Assembly (NCBI GenBank): GCA_036250195.1
Contig: JAVHZZ010000006.1
Location: 164,139,724 to 164,203,723 of the forward strand
Length of the DNA stretch: 64,000 nt
Source of the DNA: Mixophyes australis
Taxonomy: Eukaryota; Chordata; Amphibia; Anura; Limnodynastidae
Direction of reading: 5' to 3'
The notes under the pieces were generated by a model. That model searched no databases. It had not been told where the DNA came from and saw nothing but the letters and a program-made list of their open reading frames with translations. Below are positions 32,821 through 42,777 of the stretch, in pieces; within the stretch, counting starts at the first letter, position 1; every line of letters begins with the position of its first letter. The translations under genes and the position numbers were made by a program.

Positions 32821-33073
32821 TATAAAAAATCCCATACCACAGGACACCCCGAACACACTATTGTCACTCCCATAACTAAGGGTGTTTGTTACAAACTTGA
32901 GTATTGTTACTAATATGAAATTGTATGACATGAATTTTCGAGTATTGTATGTGTACTGCCATTTTTTCCAAATCCCCTCTCCAACCCCTCTTCCTCTCAT
33001 TTTAATGTTTTCTTTTATACCATGTAAATGAAAAACTTTGATAAAAACCATTATTGAAAAAAAAAAAAAAAAA

Positions 33074-34724
33074 CCGCCAGCATGCTTACTACTGTCGTGG
33101 CATGCTGACACTATGTGAGCCAAAGGTAGATATCAGCCCCAAATGTTATACATAGCCATTAATATAAGGCTTTAAGTGTCTCACTGTTTGACGGCTTTCG
33201 AATTCCCCTTATGGGGGATAGATAGAGATAATAGTAGTGCTTATAAATAGTGTAGTGGTCAGGATTAATGCTTGTCATGGAGGAGCTTGAACTACTATGT
33301 CCACCCTCATCCCTGGCTGTCCGTACCCTTTTTTTAATATTGTAAGTATTGTTAGTATAACATGAATTAATATCATAGCATAGGCTTAGCTGCCAAAGTT
33401 ACAAAGTGACATCCATGTTCCAAAATTAAATGGCAATCTGAGAGGGTTGTCTTCTATGACTTAGACCTTCTAAACTCTGCAAAGAAAACCAACTCTGAGG
33501 AGGGTTGTCTTCCAAGACTCTCCTGAAGTTGGTATAGATCGCTTTAAACACAGTAGAGAAAGGTATAGTGGGATTTACCAATATTTGTTTGAATGCTAAC
33601 TCATAACTTACTATGTCTCTAGTGGGTGACAACAAAAGGACACTTCATGACATCTAATGATGCAATGGTTGTTTGTCAATTAATAGGTTATGTTGTTATG
33701 AATATTGGTCAACTCTGCATCGCTGAATCTACTGTGTGAAGTCAACAGGTGCTCTGTTACTGCAGTCAGTGATTGTAATTATGAATAATAACATACTAAT
33801 ATAAGTTTTACAGTGATGATCATCTAAGTGATCATTGAAGGGTAAAGAAGACTTTTATTGTACATTACTACAGTAATTACTGATGGATGGATGCCAATTG
33901 TTTTGTAGAGTTAATCCATTCTAGTTGGTGACAAATTTGTGGTCTTTAAGGTTGATTGGTTTGCACTTGAAGATTGAGACCAGACTTGATTATCTACAAC
34001 ATGTTGGAAGCATGCCACATTGTATCAATTTATACTCCTGTCAAAGAGCAAATCTGGGCTTTGAACGTAGAGGTTCTGACATTGTTGGTGACTATTTTAG
34101 TTTTGTTCTTCCACAAATAGATACAGGAATAGTGCTTCTGCTTGTTATTGTTTAATGTTTGTTATTTTTTTATTGTTTAAACACTTTTTGTATGAGCATG
34201 GCGTTTTTTATTTATTATTTTGCTTGCTATTTGGGACAACTTGCAGCATTCCAGCCTTTCTACTCAGTTGGGCCGAGTAACGATGTCCCATGGAGTTACC
34301 CTCTTAAACGCACATTTTGTGCCACATGATTTTTGCTCAGTCAGGATTTTTACTCCGAGTATCACAGTTATGGGTTCCTGACAACTTCACAAGTTTCCCG
34401 TCTCTATATGTAATGATTGGTGAACAGTGTTGTTTTCCTACTCCATTATCTTCTATGTTTACTGTTCTTCTGGGCGAGTTTACCTTTTGATGCGATTGAA
34501 AACTGATCTTGATTGCAATAATGTTAATTTTATAGGAATGGGTCTTAAATAATGCCTTCCCTAATTTAATACAAATGATCAGCCCAGTCATGTTTGTAAG
34601 GGAAGTCTAGTGAGAATTGCTTTCACACTTAACTGACATTATTCTGCCACATTTTAATCACTGCACAGATCTCTGTATGCAGCTCTAATATATTTCGAGA
34701 GTGTTTCAAAAGTGATATAGAGGA
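33074..34724. other. Unassigned AT-rich sequence
   Basis: GGCATGCTGACACT just after the LINE tail (33098) also occurs before LINE copy 2 (about 22005), so the target was probably itself a repeat. GAGGGTTGTCTTC recurs at 33441 and 33499. No coding domain is seen. Confidence 0.35.
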
Positions 34725-34780
34725 TACCAGTATAGTGACATGGCAACAAGTATTCTGACACCTTGACCTATCCCTTTATT
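34725..34780 (+). repeat. Tc1-like terminal fragment
   Basis: TATAGTGACATGGCAACAAG followed by TATTCTGACACCTTGACC resembles the left end of the Tc1 copy at 12771 (ACAAAAGTATTCGGACGCTTG). The rest of the element is not seen. Confidence 0.4.
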
Positions 34781-35215
34781 TTTTTATTTTCCCATAATTT
34801 AGTGTTATTCTTCTATATTACTTAAATCTGACTTAAAAAAAATAGGCTGTCAAACACAATTTATTATACTGTATACAATCTTCAAAATATACAAAACTCC
34901 CGTTGTAATTCAAACTCTCTTGCATAACTGTCAGTGGTATCGGCTATATGCCACTGTATGATTTTTCCTGTCCTCATTACTCGCTGATGTGCTTCTTCCG
35001 TGCTTGCAAACTTTTTCTAAGACTGCATATGCAATGCTATGCATATGAGTGGCACACAAATCTACTGAATGTTCCCAGGCTCAAACTGTGATTTAGTTCC
35101 TATTATGGTGGAGAAGCTCATGTGTAATGTTAATTGTAATCAGCCAAATACAATCATTGCACCTCACATGGCTGTATGGCTTAAAATGGTACTCTTTCAA
35201 TTACTGCTTTCTGGA
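34781..35215. other. No feature seen
   Basis: AT-rich with no recognisable coding or repeat boundary. Confidence 0.3.
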
Positions 35216-35223
35216 TTAAAGAC

Positions 35224-35514
35224 CATACTTGCCTACTCCTGCAATCTTGGTTCCAGGAGAGGGGGTGTGACAGGAGGGCGGAAGGGGACGAAAACGTCAT
35301 TCATGTCGCGGGGGCGGGGCCAAAATGACATGATTGGCCTCACCCCGCCCCCTCCCGCCCTCCAAAATGGGGTGATTCACCGAGAATCGCGTCAAATGAC
35401 GCGATTTTCGGTGAATTCCGGTATGCGGAAGAAATGCCAGCTCTCGCGGGAGCCCAGGAGACTGACACAAATTTTGGGAGTCTCCCGGACTTTCCGGGAG
35501 AGTTGGCATGTATG
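35224..35514. mobile_element. hAT MITE with perfect 8-bp duplication
   Basis: Termini CATACTTGCC and GGCATGTATG are inverted repeats with one mismatch. TTAAAGAC is repeated exactly on both sides (35216-35223, 35515-35522). The interior is rich in ACGCGATT and TCTCCCGGAC inverted motifs. The 8-bp duplication marks hAT. The 149-residue frame across it is non-coding. Confidence 0.9.
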
Positions 35515-35522
35515 TTAAAGAC

Positions 35523-36398
35523 TACCCATCAAATCCTAAAATACTAGTCTCTAACCAGGTTCATGACTCTATTCTGACTCAGATGAGTTTCACAAAGTGA
35601 ATATACAACATTCAGAGGAAGGAGAGGCTACTGACTTCAATACTAAACATGAAAGTACACTTGTTTCTGAACTAGATATTTGTTAGGACCAAATGAACAC
35701 ATCAATCCTTTCCACTTCAGTCATTGAGAATATCTATCTGGCATTTTATACTTGGCTTCAAACACTGCCATATACAGTATGGTTCTTGAGGAATTTAAAA
35801 CTTATTGGGACAAGCAACAAATGTGTACTCAACAATGGTAAGGCTTGCAAAAGAATTCCTTTGTGAAAGACTCCATGTCATTCAGACAAAAAGGTAGATA
35901 AAAAGCTCATCAGTATCCTTAAAAGGCAACTCTTAGCAAATAAACTCTGCTGCAATAGCCTCAGTCTGCATATACCCTCTCAGTCTACTATGACTGGAAT
36001 TGATAACGTTATCATACTCTAATGGAACTAGCCATTCACTAACTGTGTGATGTGTCAATGAACATAATAACTTTGCCAGTAAAGCCATCTTGGTAGTCAC
36101 TTGCCACACGCTTGCATGAAGACATGTTCAGCTGATATTTCTAAAAATAAACTGCCCTCCATCACTTTAAAAGATAAATTTCTATTTGGTTCATAGCTTC
36201 AGAACATCATCAGTAAGGTTACTAGAGGAAAAGATTCCTTTTTCACTCAGAATAGGAAGTGTACTGGGGGATTCCCTACCAACAAATGTAGGGAAACATT
36301 TGTTATTACAAAATCTTTTCTGTTTCATTGATCTAGTTCTCAGGGTTCCATTCCCTTACATTCCTTAGACAAAGGTAAACCCTAGTCATCGTAATTAA
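35523..36398. other. No feature seen
   Basis: AT-rich interval with no recognisable coding frame or repeat ends. Confidence 0.3.
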
Positions 36399-36904
36399 CA
36401 TTTTTTTATATAGCGCCAACATTTTCCATAGCGCATTACAATTGGGAACAACAATACTGTGTATAACAGATAGAGGTAAGAGGGCCTGCTCACAAGCTTA
36501 AAATCTAGAGGATAATGGGAGTTTGAAAAATGAGGTGAAGTACATATTGCGTATTGGACTAGCCAGATTGCATAGGTAAAATGTGCTTAGTGGGCTTTAT
36601 GATCCATTCACACAGCAATGCTGGTCAGGGAGTGAGCGGGTTGTTGTCTTATGTGTACTGTATAAAGGGTGGTAATAGGGTACCCTAGGGTGGTTAAGAG
36701 GGTAGGGTCAATTTTGATAGCAGCCAATTAACCTACTAGTATATTTTTGGAATGTGGGAGGAAACCGGAGCACCCGTAGGAAACCCACGCAAACACGTGG
36801 AGAACATGCAAACGCCACACAGATAAGGCCATAGTCGGGAATTGAACTCATGACCCCAGCGCTGTGAGGCAGAAATGCTAACCACTTAGCCACCGTGCTG
36901 CCCA
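36399..36904 (-). repeat. tRNA-headed SINE
   Basis: On the minus strand the head has a pol III box A (TGGCTAAGTGGTTAGC, 36877-36892) and box B (GAGTTCAATTCCC, 36837-36849). A conserved central part (CATGTTCTCC, GTGGGTTTCC) and a tail ending GGCGCTATATAAAAAAATG follow. The layout is a tRNA-derived SINE of about 506 bp. Its head abuts gypsy B codons directly and I find no target duplication, so the junction probably formed with a deletion. A tail relative is at 47582. Confidence 0.75.
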
Positions 36905-37522
36905 GACCAGAAAATGAACTTGACCTTGGGCCTTTCTGGAGTCAAGGATTCTTTGAACAATGAATTCTTGGTGACTTTTGACTGTGATGGGATGAGGCTT
37001 ATGGGCTTGATGTGGCCTGAATTTATGAGACCATGTGGCCAGTTTGAATAAGGAGCAATGGAAGGTATTCGGGATCTTGAGTGAGGTAGGAAGATTCAGC
37101 CTGAAAGCCACAGAGTTAATCTGCCTAGAAATTACAAAGGGTCCAATGAATCTGGGAGCTAACTTCCTGCAGGGCTGCTTGAGTCTGATGTTGCGTGTAG
37201 ACATCCAGACTGTGTCACCGACTTTAAAAGGGCATGACCCACGATGCAGATCTGCATAATGTTTAGACTTGAATGAGGCCTGCTTGAGAGCAGAGTGAAC
37301 CTTTTTCCATATCCGGAAGAGGTGAGCAGTGTAGTGGTGAGACCTCGGTCTACTTGAAGATTCCAGAGCATACAAAGAGTTGGACCGAGGATGAAACCCA
37401 AGTTTACAGAAAAATGGAGACACAAGAGTGGCATGAGTTGTTGTAGGCGAATTCTGCCCACTGAAGCAGAGTGGCCCAGTCGTTATGGCATTTGATAACA
37501 TACCAGCGAAGAAATTGTTCAA
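36905..37522 (-). pseudogene. pol: Gypsy B integrase C-terminus, chromodomain cut short
   Basis: The frame carries YADLHRGSCPFKVGDTVWMS, IRLKQPCRKLAPRFIGPF, NTFHCSLFKL and FIVQRILDSRKAQGQVHFLV, the first half of a chromodomain. It is then cut at the SINE, and the last residues (AARWLSG) are SINE-encoded. Confidence 0.85.
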
Positions 37523-38037
37523 GGTATTGGTTGACCCTTTCAGTTTGTCCGTTGAACTGCGGATGATATCCTGAAGTTAAAGAAAGTTTGATTCCCAGCC
37601 GGGTACAAAAAGCTTTCCAGAAGGTGGCAACAAATTGGGAGCCGTGATCAAAAACAATGTTGATGGGAAGTCCATGGAGCCTTAAAACATGCTGGATAAA
37701 CAAAGAAGCTAATGTTTTGGCACATGGCAATCCTGTAAGCGGAATGAGGTGAGCCATCTTACTAAATCGATACACGATCAAGCAGATGGTGTTAAAGCTG
37801 GATGAGCGAGGCAATTCCACAATGAAGTCCATGGATATGTGTGTCCAAGGTTTTACTGGCACAGGCAGAGGCATGAGAGGACCTGCAGGAGAGCTGCGAG
37901 AAGACTTATTCCTGGTACAAGATCACAACACAGGACAAATTCCCTAGTATCAGTAGACAACGAAGACCACCAAACAGAATGAGACAGAATTTCCATAGGC
38001 TTGGATACCCCAGGGTGACCCAAGGTTTTATTGTCAT
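37404..38037 (-). pseudogene. pol: Gypsy B integrase zinc region and core
   Basis: The 156-codon frame has SMDFIVELPRSSSFNTIC, the altered VFDHGSQF where A has VSDRGSQF, and GQTERVNQYLEQFLRWY. All three catalytic acids are still present, but neighbouring residues changed. Upstream in another frame is KTLGHPGVSKPMEILSHSVW, the zinc-binding HxxxH part. The reading joins VPYHLWK on the far side of the inserted LTR. Confidence 0.85.
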
Positions 38038-39330
38038 TGTCACGGGCACTAGGAGTCTTTGCCCAGGATATCACCAGATGATGATCTTACCAGAGTAGTG
38101 TGGGTTACACAGTGATCCTCTGGTAGCAGGGTGACTAGCGGATTATATGACTCAGCAGATGGTGAGAGGATGCAAATAGAAAAGTCAATGACTAGCAGCA
38201 ATCTGGTTAATGATTAGGTAGATATGAACACGAGGATCTTGATGGACGTGAAGAAGTGCAGGAAGGTACAGGGAAGTCAGTGGTCTGCGTACAGCAAGTT
38301 GTACCACTGCTTATGGTGAAGAGACTTGTCCAGGTGCAGGTAGGTAGCGGGGAAGTCAGTGGTCTGCGTATAGCAAGTTGTACCACTGCTTATGGTGAAG
38401 AGACTTGTCCAGGTGCAAGTAGGTAGCAGGGAAGTCAGTGGTCTGCGTGTAGCAAGTTGACCACTGCTTAATAGGTGAGGAGGTATACAAGTGTTGATGA
38501 GAGGAAACATAGAATGTAGACACTGAGAGCACAAGGAACTTGATCCCAAACAATATGCACAAGTCTATGTTGGTGTGGCAGGCGCTGCTTGACAGAGACA
38601 AATTCACTACTGGAATCCAGGCTAATAGCAGAAGGTCAATTAGCATATGTATCTCACGACTGAACAAAGAGGTAAACTTCCCAGCAGATATGCGGAGTAA
38701 TAACACAGTCTCAGGGAGATAGAGGATTCCGTGGGTAAGTGGAGAACAGTCCAAGCGGATATGCAGTAAACGAATACAGTCAATAGAAAGTAAGCATACC
38801 GCGGTTCAGTTGAGCAGGCTCTCCACGAGAGGATACAGGAACAGCTGAGCGGCTGCACGCCAGCACGAGTAAAGAAACCACAGGTGAGTGGTAGCGGTAA
38901 TCAGGGTCCGGGTCAGCACACAGGCAGAGAACTTGACACGGGTAGAACAATGATGAGCAATGCAGGAATCACTGGAGATAGCGAACACGAGTAGAACACA
39001 GGAGACTTGAAGCGGTCTGGAAACCGGCAATGAGTTGAGCAGGAATCAGCAGGAAGCTGAAGACACGGAGAAGTACACAGGAACACCTTCAGAGACTCAC
39101 AGGGAATGAGACTCCAAGATCAGGCAACGAGGTAATGAACACAGGTGCTTTAAATAGGGAGCGTTGCCTGATCAACCAATTAACTAAAAGCAAAGGTCAG
39201 AAGAGTTCTTAGGAACTGCGCATGCGCAGACCATCAGGATGGCGGGCGGCCACGGTTCAGGATAGGTGCTGGCAGGAATACTGGAGAGCCACGCACCAGT
39301 GAAGAGGCACTCACGGTCCGGTGAGTGACA
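38038..39330 (-). repeat. 1.3-kb solo LTR inside gypsy B integrase
   Basis: Perfect 5-bp duplication GTCAT (38033-38037, 39331-39335); ends TGTCACGG and GAGTGACA. It carries an NRF1-like GCGCATGCGC (39218-39227) and a 12-bp perfect inverted repeat GATCAGGCAACG (39118-39129 and 39172-39183) around a TTTAAATA box. A 79-bp tandem repeat is also present. A minus orientation is suggested by CTATTTAAAG. Its TGTCACGG start resembles the solo LTR at 29442. Confidence 0.85.
38272..38475 (+). repeat. 79-bp tandem repeat in the LTR
   Basis: TGGTCTGCGT starts at 38281, 38360 and 38439, exactly 79 bp apart. The first two units are nearly identical, the third decays after about 45 bp. It causes a repeating peptide in a minus-strand frame that is not a gene. 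Confidence 0.9.
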
Positions 39331-39612
39331 GTCATGACATTCAGTGAGAACCGTCTTCCATAGATGATAGGGTACAAAAATTTGCCCACATGGGTCGTCG
39401 TAGGTGCCAAATGTTAATGGTCATGAAGAATCGTGCCAAGATCCTGAGTCAGACCAAGGACGATGTTGGACGCAGGGATAATAGAGGTAGGTTCTGCAAG
39501 AGGAGGATGCAAGGCGATGAAACTGAGACAAGGCATCTGCTTTGGTGTTTTCGGACCCTGGTCGGAGCGTAATAATGAATTTGAAGCGGGTGAAGAAGAG
39601 GACACACCGGGC
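39331..39612 (-). pseudogene. Gypsy B RNase H to integrase linker
   Basis: Expected linker between RNase H and integrase; [18 protein letters not shown] codons followed by ADALS-like codons can be traced in shifted frames. Confidence 0.5.
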
Positions 39613-40130
39613 TTATCTAGAATTTAAAGTTTTATCAGATTGAATATACTGTAAATTCTTGTGGTCTGTGTATACCGTAATTACCTGGTTTGCTCCCTCA
39701 GGCCAGTGCCGCCATTCTTCAAATGCCCACTTGACTGCCAGCAACTCCCGATTATCAACATCGTAGTGAACTTCTGCAGAGGAGAATTTTCGGGAGAAAA
39801 AATGCATAGGGATGCAGTCTGTGGTCGCAGGGATCTTTCTGCGAGAGGATAGCACCAGCCCCAACATCGGAAGCGTCTACTTCGATTCTGAACGGCAGAT
39901 CTGGGTTGGGATGTCTGAGGAAGGGCGTGAAGATAAAGGCATTCTTGAGAGCCCTGAAGGAAGCCAAAGCTGCGGGAGACCAATTAGGAGTATTGGCCCC
40001 TTTGTGGTTAAGGGCTGTAATGGGAGCCACTAGAACTGATGATGAGCAGAGAAAACGCCTGTAATAGTTAGCGAATCCTAAAACCTCTAAATGGCTTTCA
40101 TATTAATAGGCCGTCTCCAATCAAGAACTG
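39613..40130 (-). pseudogene. pol: Gypsy B RNase H
   Basis: Two overlapping frames give [20 protein letters not shown], then SRKFSSAEVHYDVDNRELLA followed by [16 protein letters not shown] and [13 protein letters not shown]. The D, E and D of RNase H are kept. Unlike A, the DVDNRELLA stretch before the catalytic E is complete. A frameshift near 39840 and a stop after LNSR break it. Confidence 0.85.
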
Positions 40131-40177
40131 CCTGGACTTTACTGGGATCCATAGAGAAGCCACTAGGGGGAGATGAT

Positions 40178-40586
40178 CTATCCTAGGAACATTACCTGGG
40201 TAACCTCAAACTCACATTTCTCCAATTTGGTGAAGAGATGATGTTGACGTAGTTTGAGGAGAACCTCCCTGACGTGCATTCGGAGAAGTTCCAGTGATTT
40301 GGAATAGATCAAGTTGTCATTGAGGTAGACCACAACAAATTTTCCAAAAAAGTCTTGTAGAACATCATTAATTAAATCTTGAAACATGGCGGGGGCATTA
40401 CATAGGCCGAAGGACATGACCAGGTATTCGTAATGGCCCATGTGGGTAATTGAAAGCCGTCTTCCACTCATCTCCCTCTCTGATCCGAACCAAATTGTAT
40501 GCCCCTCTCAAATAAATCTTGGAGAAAATCGTGGCTTGACTTAAGCTGATCGAAGAGAACAGAGATGAAAGGTAATCAAAACATGG
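40178..40586 (-). pseudogene. pol: Gypsy B RT palm, active site changed
   Basis: The frame 40178-40471 has [20 protein letters not shown] and [16 protein letters not shown]. The RT catalytic YLDD reads YLND, so one of the two metal-binding aspartates is lost. [15 protein letters not shown] codons upstream are shifted by an indel around 40480-40570. Confidence 0.85.
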
Positions 40587-40913
40587 TCAAATACCTCCAT
40601 ACTTTTTAGATATGTATAAGAAACCAGCTCCTACTGGTGATTTTGATGGTCTGATGAATCCCTTTTGTAAGTTCTCCTTCACATATTCTTCCACAACCTT
40701 GGTCTCAGAAATGGATTGGGCATATAATTTCCCCTTGGGGAGTTTAGAACCAGGAATGAGCTCAATGCAACAATCATAGTCTTGATGAGGGAGAGAATCT
40801 GCTTCCTTCTTGGAGAACACATCCTGGAACTCCCAGTAGAGTGAAGGAAGTATTTTGGAAGAAGGCTGGACAACTCGGAGAGTTAGGGTCAAGCAGGTCG
40901 ATGAACAGGCCAT
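40587..40913 (-). pseudogene. pol: Gypsy B protease-RT junction and RT fingers
   Basis: YWEFQDVFSKKEADSLPHQD, YDCCIELIPGSKLPKGKLYA, and [20 protein letters not shown] match A ([31 protein letters not shown]). The frame is lost right after at KYGGI, where DGGLRPCID should follow. Confidence 0.85.
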
Positions 40914-41290
40914 GCTCCATCATAAGATCTCCCCTCTACTCAGTCAATTTGAGGGTTGTGGAGTTGAACCCAAGGATGCCCTAAGATCAAGGGCACAGAG
41001 GAACATGGGATTAGGAATAAAGAAATAACTTCGGAATGGAGGGCTCCCATCCTAAATTGCAACGGTGGAGTTCGGGAGGAGATTCTGCCTCCCGTCAAAG
41101 GTCTACCATCCAATCCGCAGACTGTAAGTCCAGATTACAGTTTCACATGGGGGATGCCAAGTGCCTTACCAAATCCACATCAAGGAAATTACCTGCAGCA
41201 CCACTATCCAAGCAGAAACTGATATGGACTTGTCTCCATAGGCAATTCGAGCGGGGACTAGGACCGAATTTTTAGAAGAAACCATTTGCA
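40914..41290 (-). pseudogene. Gypsy B protease, degraded
   Basis: Position and scattered codons match the A protease, for example an equivalent of [10 protein letters not shown] near 41180 and LILGHPWVQLH near 40965. There is no open frame of more than a few dozen codons on the minus strand. Confidence 0.6.
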
Positions 41291-41343
41291 GACTTAGGCG
41301 TACCTCTTCCTTTACACCTTGGCCAGGTCTTTTCCTGCCTTAT

Positions 41344-41998
41344 TGGGGCAGGTACGTCGGTCCTTCTCTGCTTTCCGCTCTTTGATTCTGCGGTCGATTT
41401 TAATTACTAGCAGCATAAGTGCCTCCAGGGTAGGAGAGGAAGGATACTGGACCAAGGAATCCTTTATCTGCTCTGAGAGGCCCAGGCGGAATTGACTCCG
41501 TAGTGCGGGATCGTTTCACTGGCTGTTGACAAACCAATGCCTGAATTCGGCACAATACTCTTCGGCGGAACGCCGCCCTTGTCTAAGCGCCCTTAGGTGT
41601 GATTCTGCCGAAGCCACCCGGTCCGGGTTGTCATAAAGGAGGCCGAGAGCATTGAAAAAAGCATCCACGGACTGCAGACCTGGACTAGCTGGGGCAAGAC
41701 TGAATGCCTAGGATTGCTTATCGCCCTGGAGCAGAGAGATGATTATACCAACCCTCTGCTATTCCGAGCCGGAGGAACGGGGTCTGAGACAGAAGTATAA
41801 TTTACAACTTTCTTTGAAGATCCGGAACTGAGTCCTATTCCCGGAGAACCGATCCAAAAGGTTCAACTTGGGCTCATTCGCCAATGCCAACGTTGCTTGT
41901 GAGGCCTTGGCGGCTTCTTTTTGGGCAGATAATCTGAGCGAGAGATTCTGAACCACCTGCAAAATGGTCTGGATTTGCCCCGCTAGACCTGCGCCGGG
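41344..41998 (-). pseudogene. gag: Gypsy B Gag, zinc knuckle deleted
   Basis: The frame 41759-41962 has [40 protein letters not shown] and [13 protein letters not shown], as in A. Later codons give KIDRRIKERKAEKDRRTCPN and then KAGKDLAKV-stop. About 50 codons before TCPN, including most of the CCHC knuckle, are missing compared with A. The slippery heptamer is changed to C CCC AAT and should not slip. Confidence 0.85.
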
Positions 41999-42032
41999 CT
42001 AGGATCCATCACAGTCATCTAGAATATTTATG

Positions 42033-42043
42033 GCTGGTTATAA
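42033..42043 (-). other. Self-priming PBS of gypsy B
   Basis: TATAACCAGC (minus strand, 42033-42042) after the LTR is perfectly complementary to GCTGGTTATA in the LTR (42462-42471). Compared with A both partners changed at the same pair (C-G to T-A), so base pairing is kept. Confidence 0.85.
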
Positions 42044-42777
42044 TGTTAGGACTGACAGCCAATATCATGAACTCATAGAAACAGGAGAGGTCTTCACCTA
42101 TAGCAGCCGCCTTTCCCGTAGAGCTGAAAGCGCTCACAGGTACTCTGATGCCCCCAGGTCTTAAACTCAGAGTAGTATGAGTTTATAATATTACTATAGC
42201 GCAGGCGAGGTTTTGACGGTAGAGAGAAGCGAAGTCCAGAAATGGGCTGAGGTTAAAGGGATAACAGCATGCAGCAGAGTAGAGTCCAGGCAAGGGTTTG
42301 GGCCGGCAAAAAACAGTCGTATCCAGAGAGCAGGCAGAGGTCAGGGTCACAAGCAATCCAACGTAGTCCAGTAAGCAAGCCAGGGGTCATACACAAAGAG
42401 ACAATCCAAAATAGCACAGGAGCAGGGAAAAAGGAGCAGGTCAGCAACAGGGACTGTAAGCTATAACCAGCAGTGAGGCTAAGCCCTCACTGTCTTAAGT
42501 AGTAAAGTGGCCCAATGGAAATGCAGAGTACCCAGCAGGAACTAATCAGCTCAGGCAGCTAATTCCAACAGCCTCCTATCAGCCATAGGAGGCTGAGCTA
42601 TATAGACCTGCACGCGCACCAGGCTATTTGACAGCTGGCTGGGCATGGCGGCAGGAGGACCTGAGCGTCCCGGTTGTTGCCCAGGCAACCGGGACGCAGA
42701 AGGAGGTGATGGCTGGGACGCCCGAAACAGGCAGAGACAAGCTGCAGCGGCCAGAAGTGGAGCCGCGGCTCGTAACA
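42044..42777 (-). repeat. 5' LTR of gypsy B
   Basis: Reads TGTTACGAGCCGCGGCTCC...CCTAACA on the minus strand. A GTTGCCCAGGCAAC palindrome (42676-42689) is a near-perfect RFX X-box. TATA-like ACTTAAG is followed by an 8-bp inverted repeat (42471-42478 and 42485-42492) and the inferred RNA start. Confidence 0.9.

Larger units (their letters stand above)
22040..33073 (+). mobile_element. L1-like LINE copy 2, split by two insertions
   Basis: L1 ORF1 and ORF2 pieces on the + strand run from about 22174 to 32820 and end in a 17-A tail (33057-33073). CGTCAGCATG before the start (near 22034) and CGCCAGCATG just after the tail match at 9 of 10, a plausible target duplication. Gypsy A (22901-28588) and a solo LTR (29442-30577) interrupt it, each with its own target duplication. 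Without them the LINE would be about 4.2 kb, so it carries further deletions, notably of the endonuclease. Confidence 0.65.
36905..42777 (-). mobile_element. Gypsy B: older Tf1/sushi-type chromovirus, 3'-truncated
   Basis: One LTR (42044-42777), primer-binding site, gag and pol run right to left and resemble A throughout. The 3' end is missing: the chromodomain is cut at 36905 by a SINE, and no 3' LTR is seen beyond. A 1.3-kb LTR is inserted in integrase at 38038. There are many frameshifts, a changed RT active site and no usable slippery site, so this copy is clearly older than A. Confidence 0.9.

Noticed and set aside
36830..36904. A tRNA gene
   Set aside because: Boxes A and B are present but the sequence cannot form a tRNA cloverleaf end and continues into a SINE body.
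38272..38475. Regularly spaced repeats that could suggest a CRISPR array
   Set aside because: Direct tandem units without unique spacers, in a vertebrate LTR.
38277..38754. Minus-strand frames with a repeating TTDFPATYLHLDKSLHHKQ peptide
   Set aside because: Product of the 79-bp tandem repeat in an LTR; not conserved as protein.
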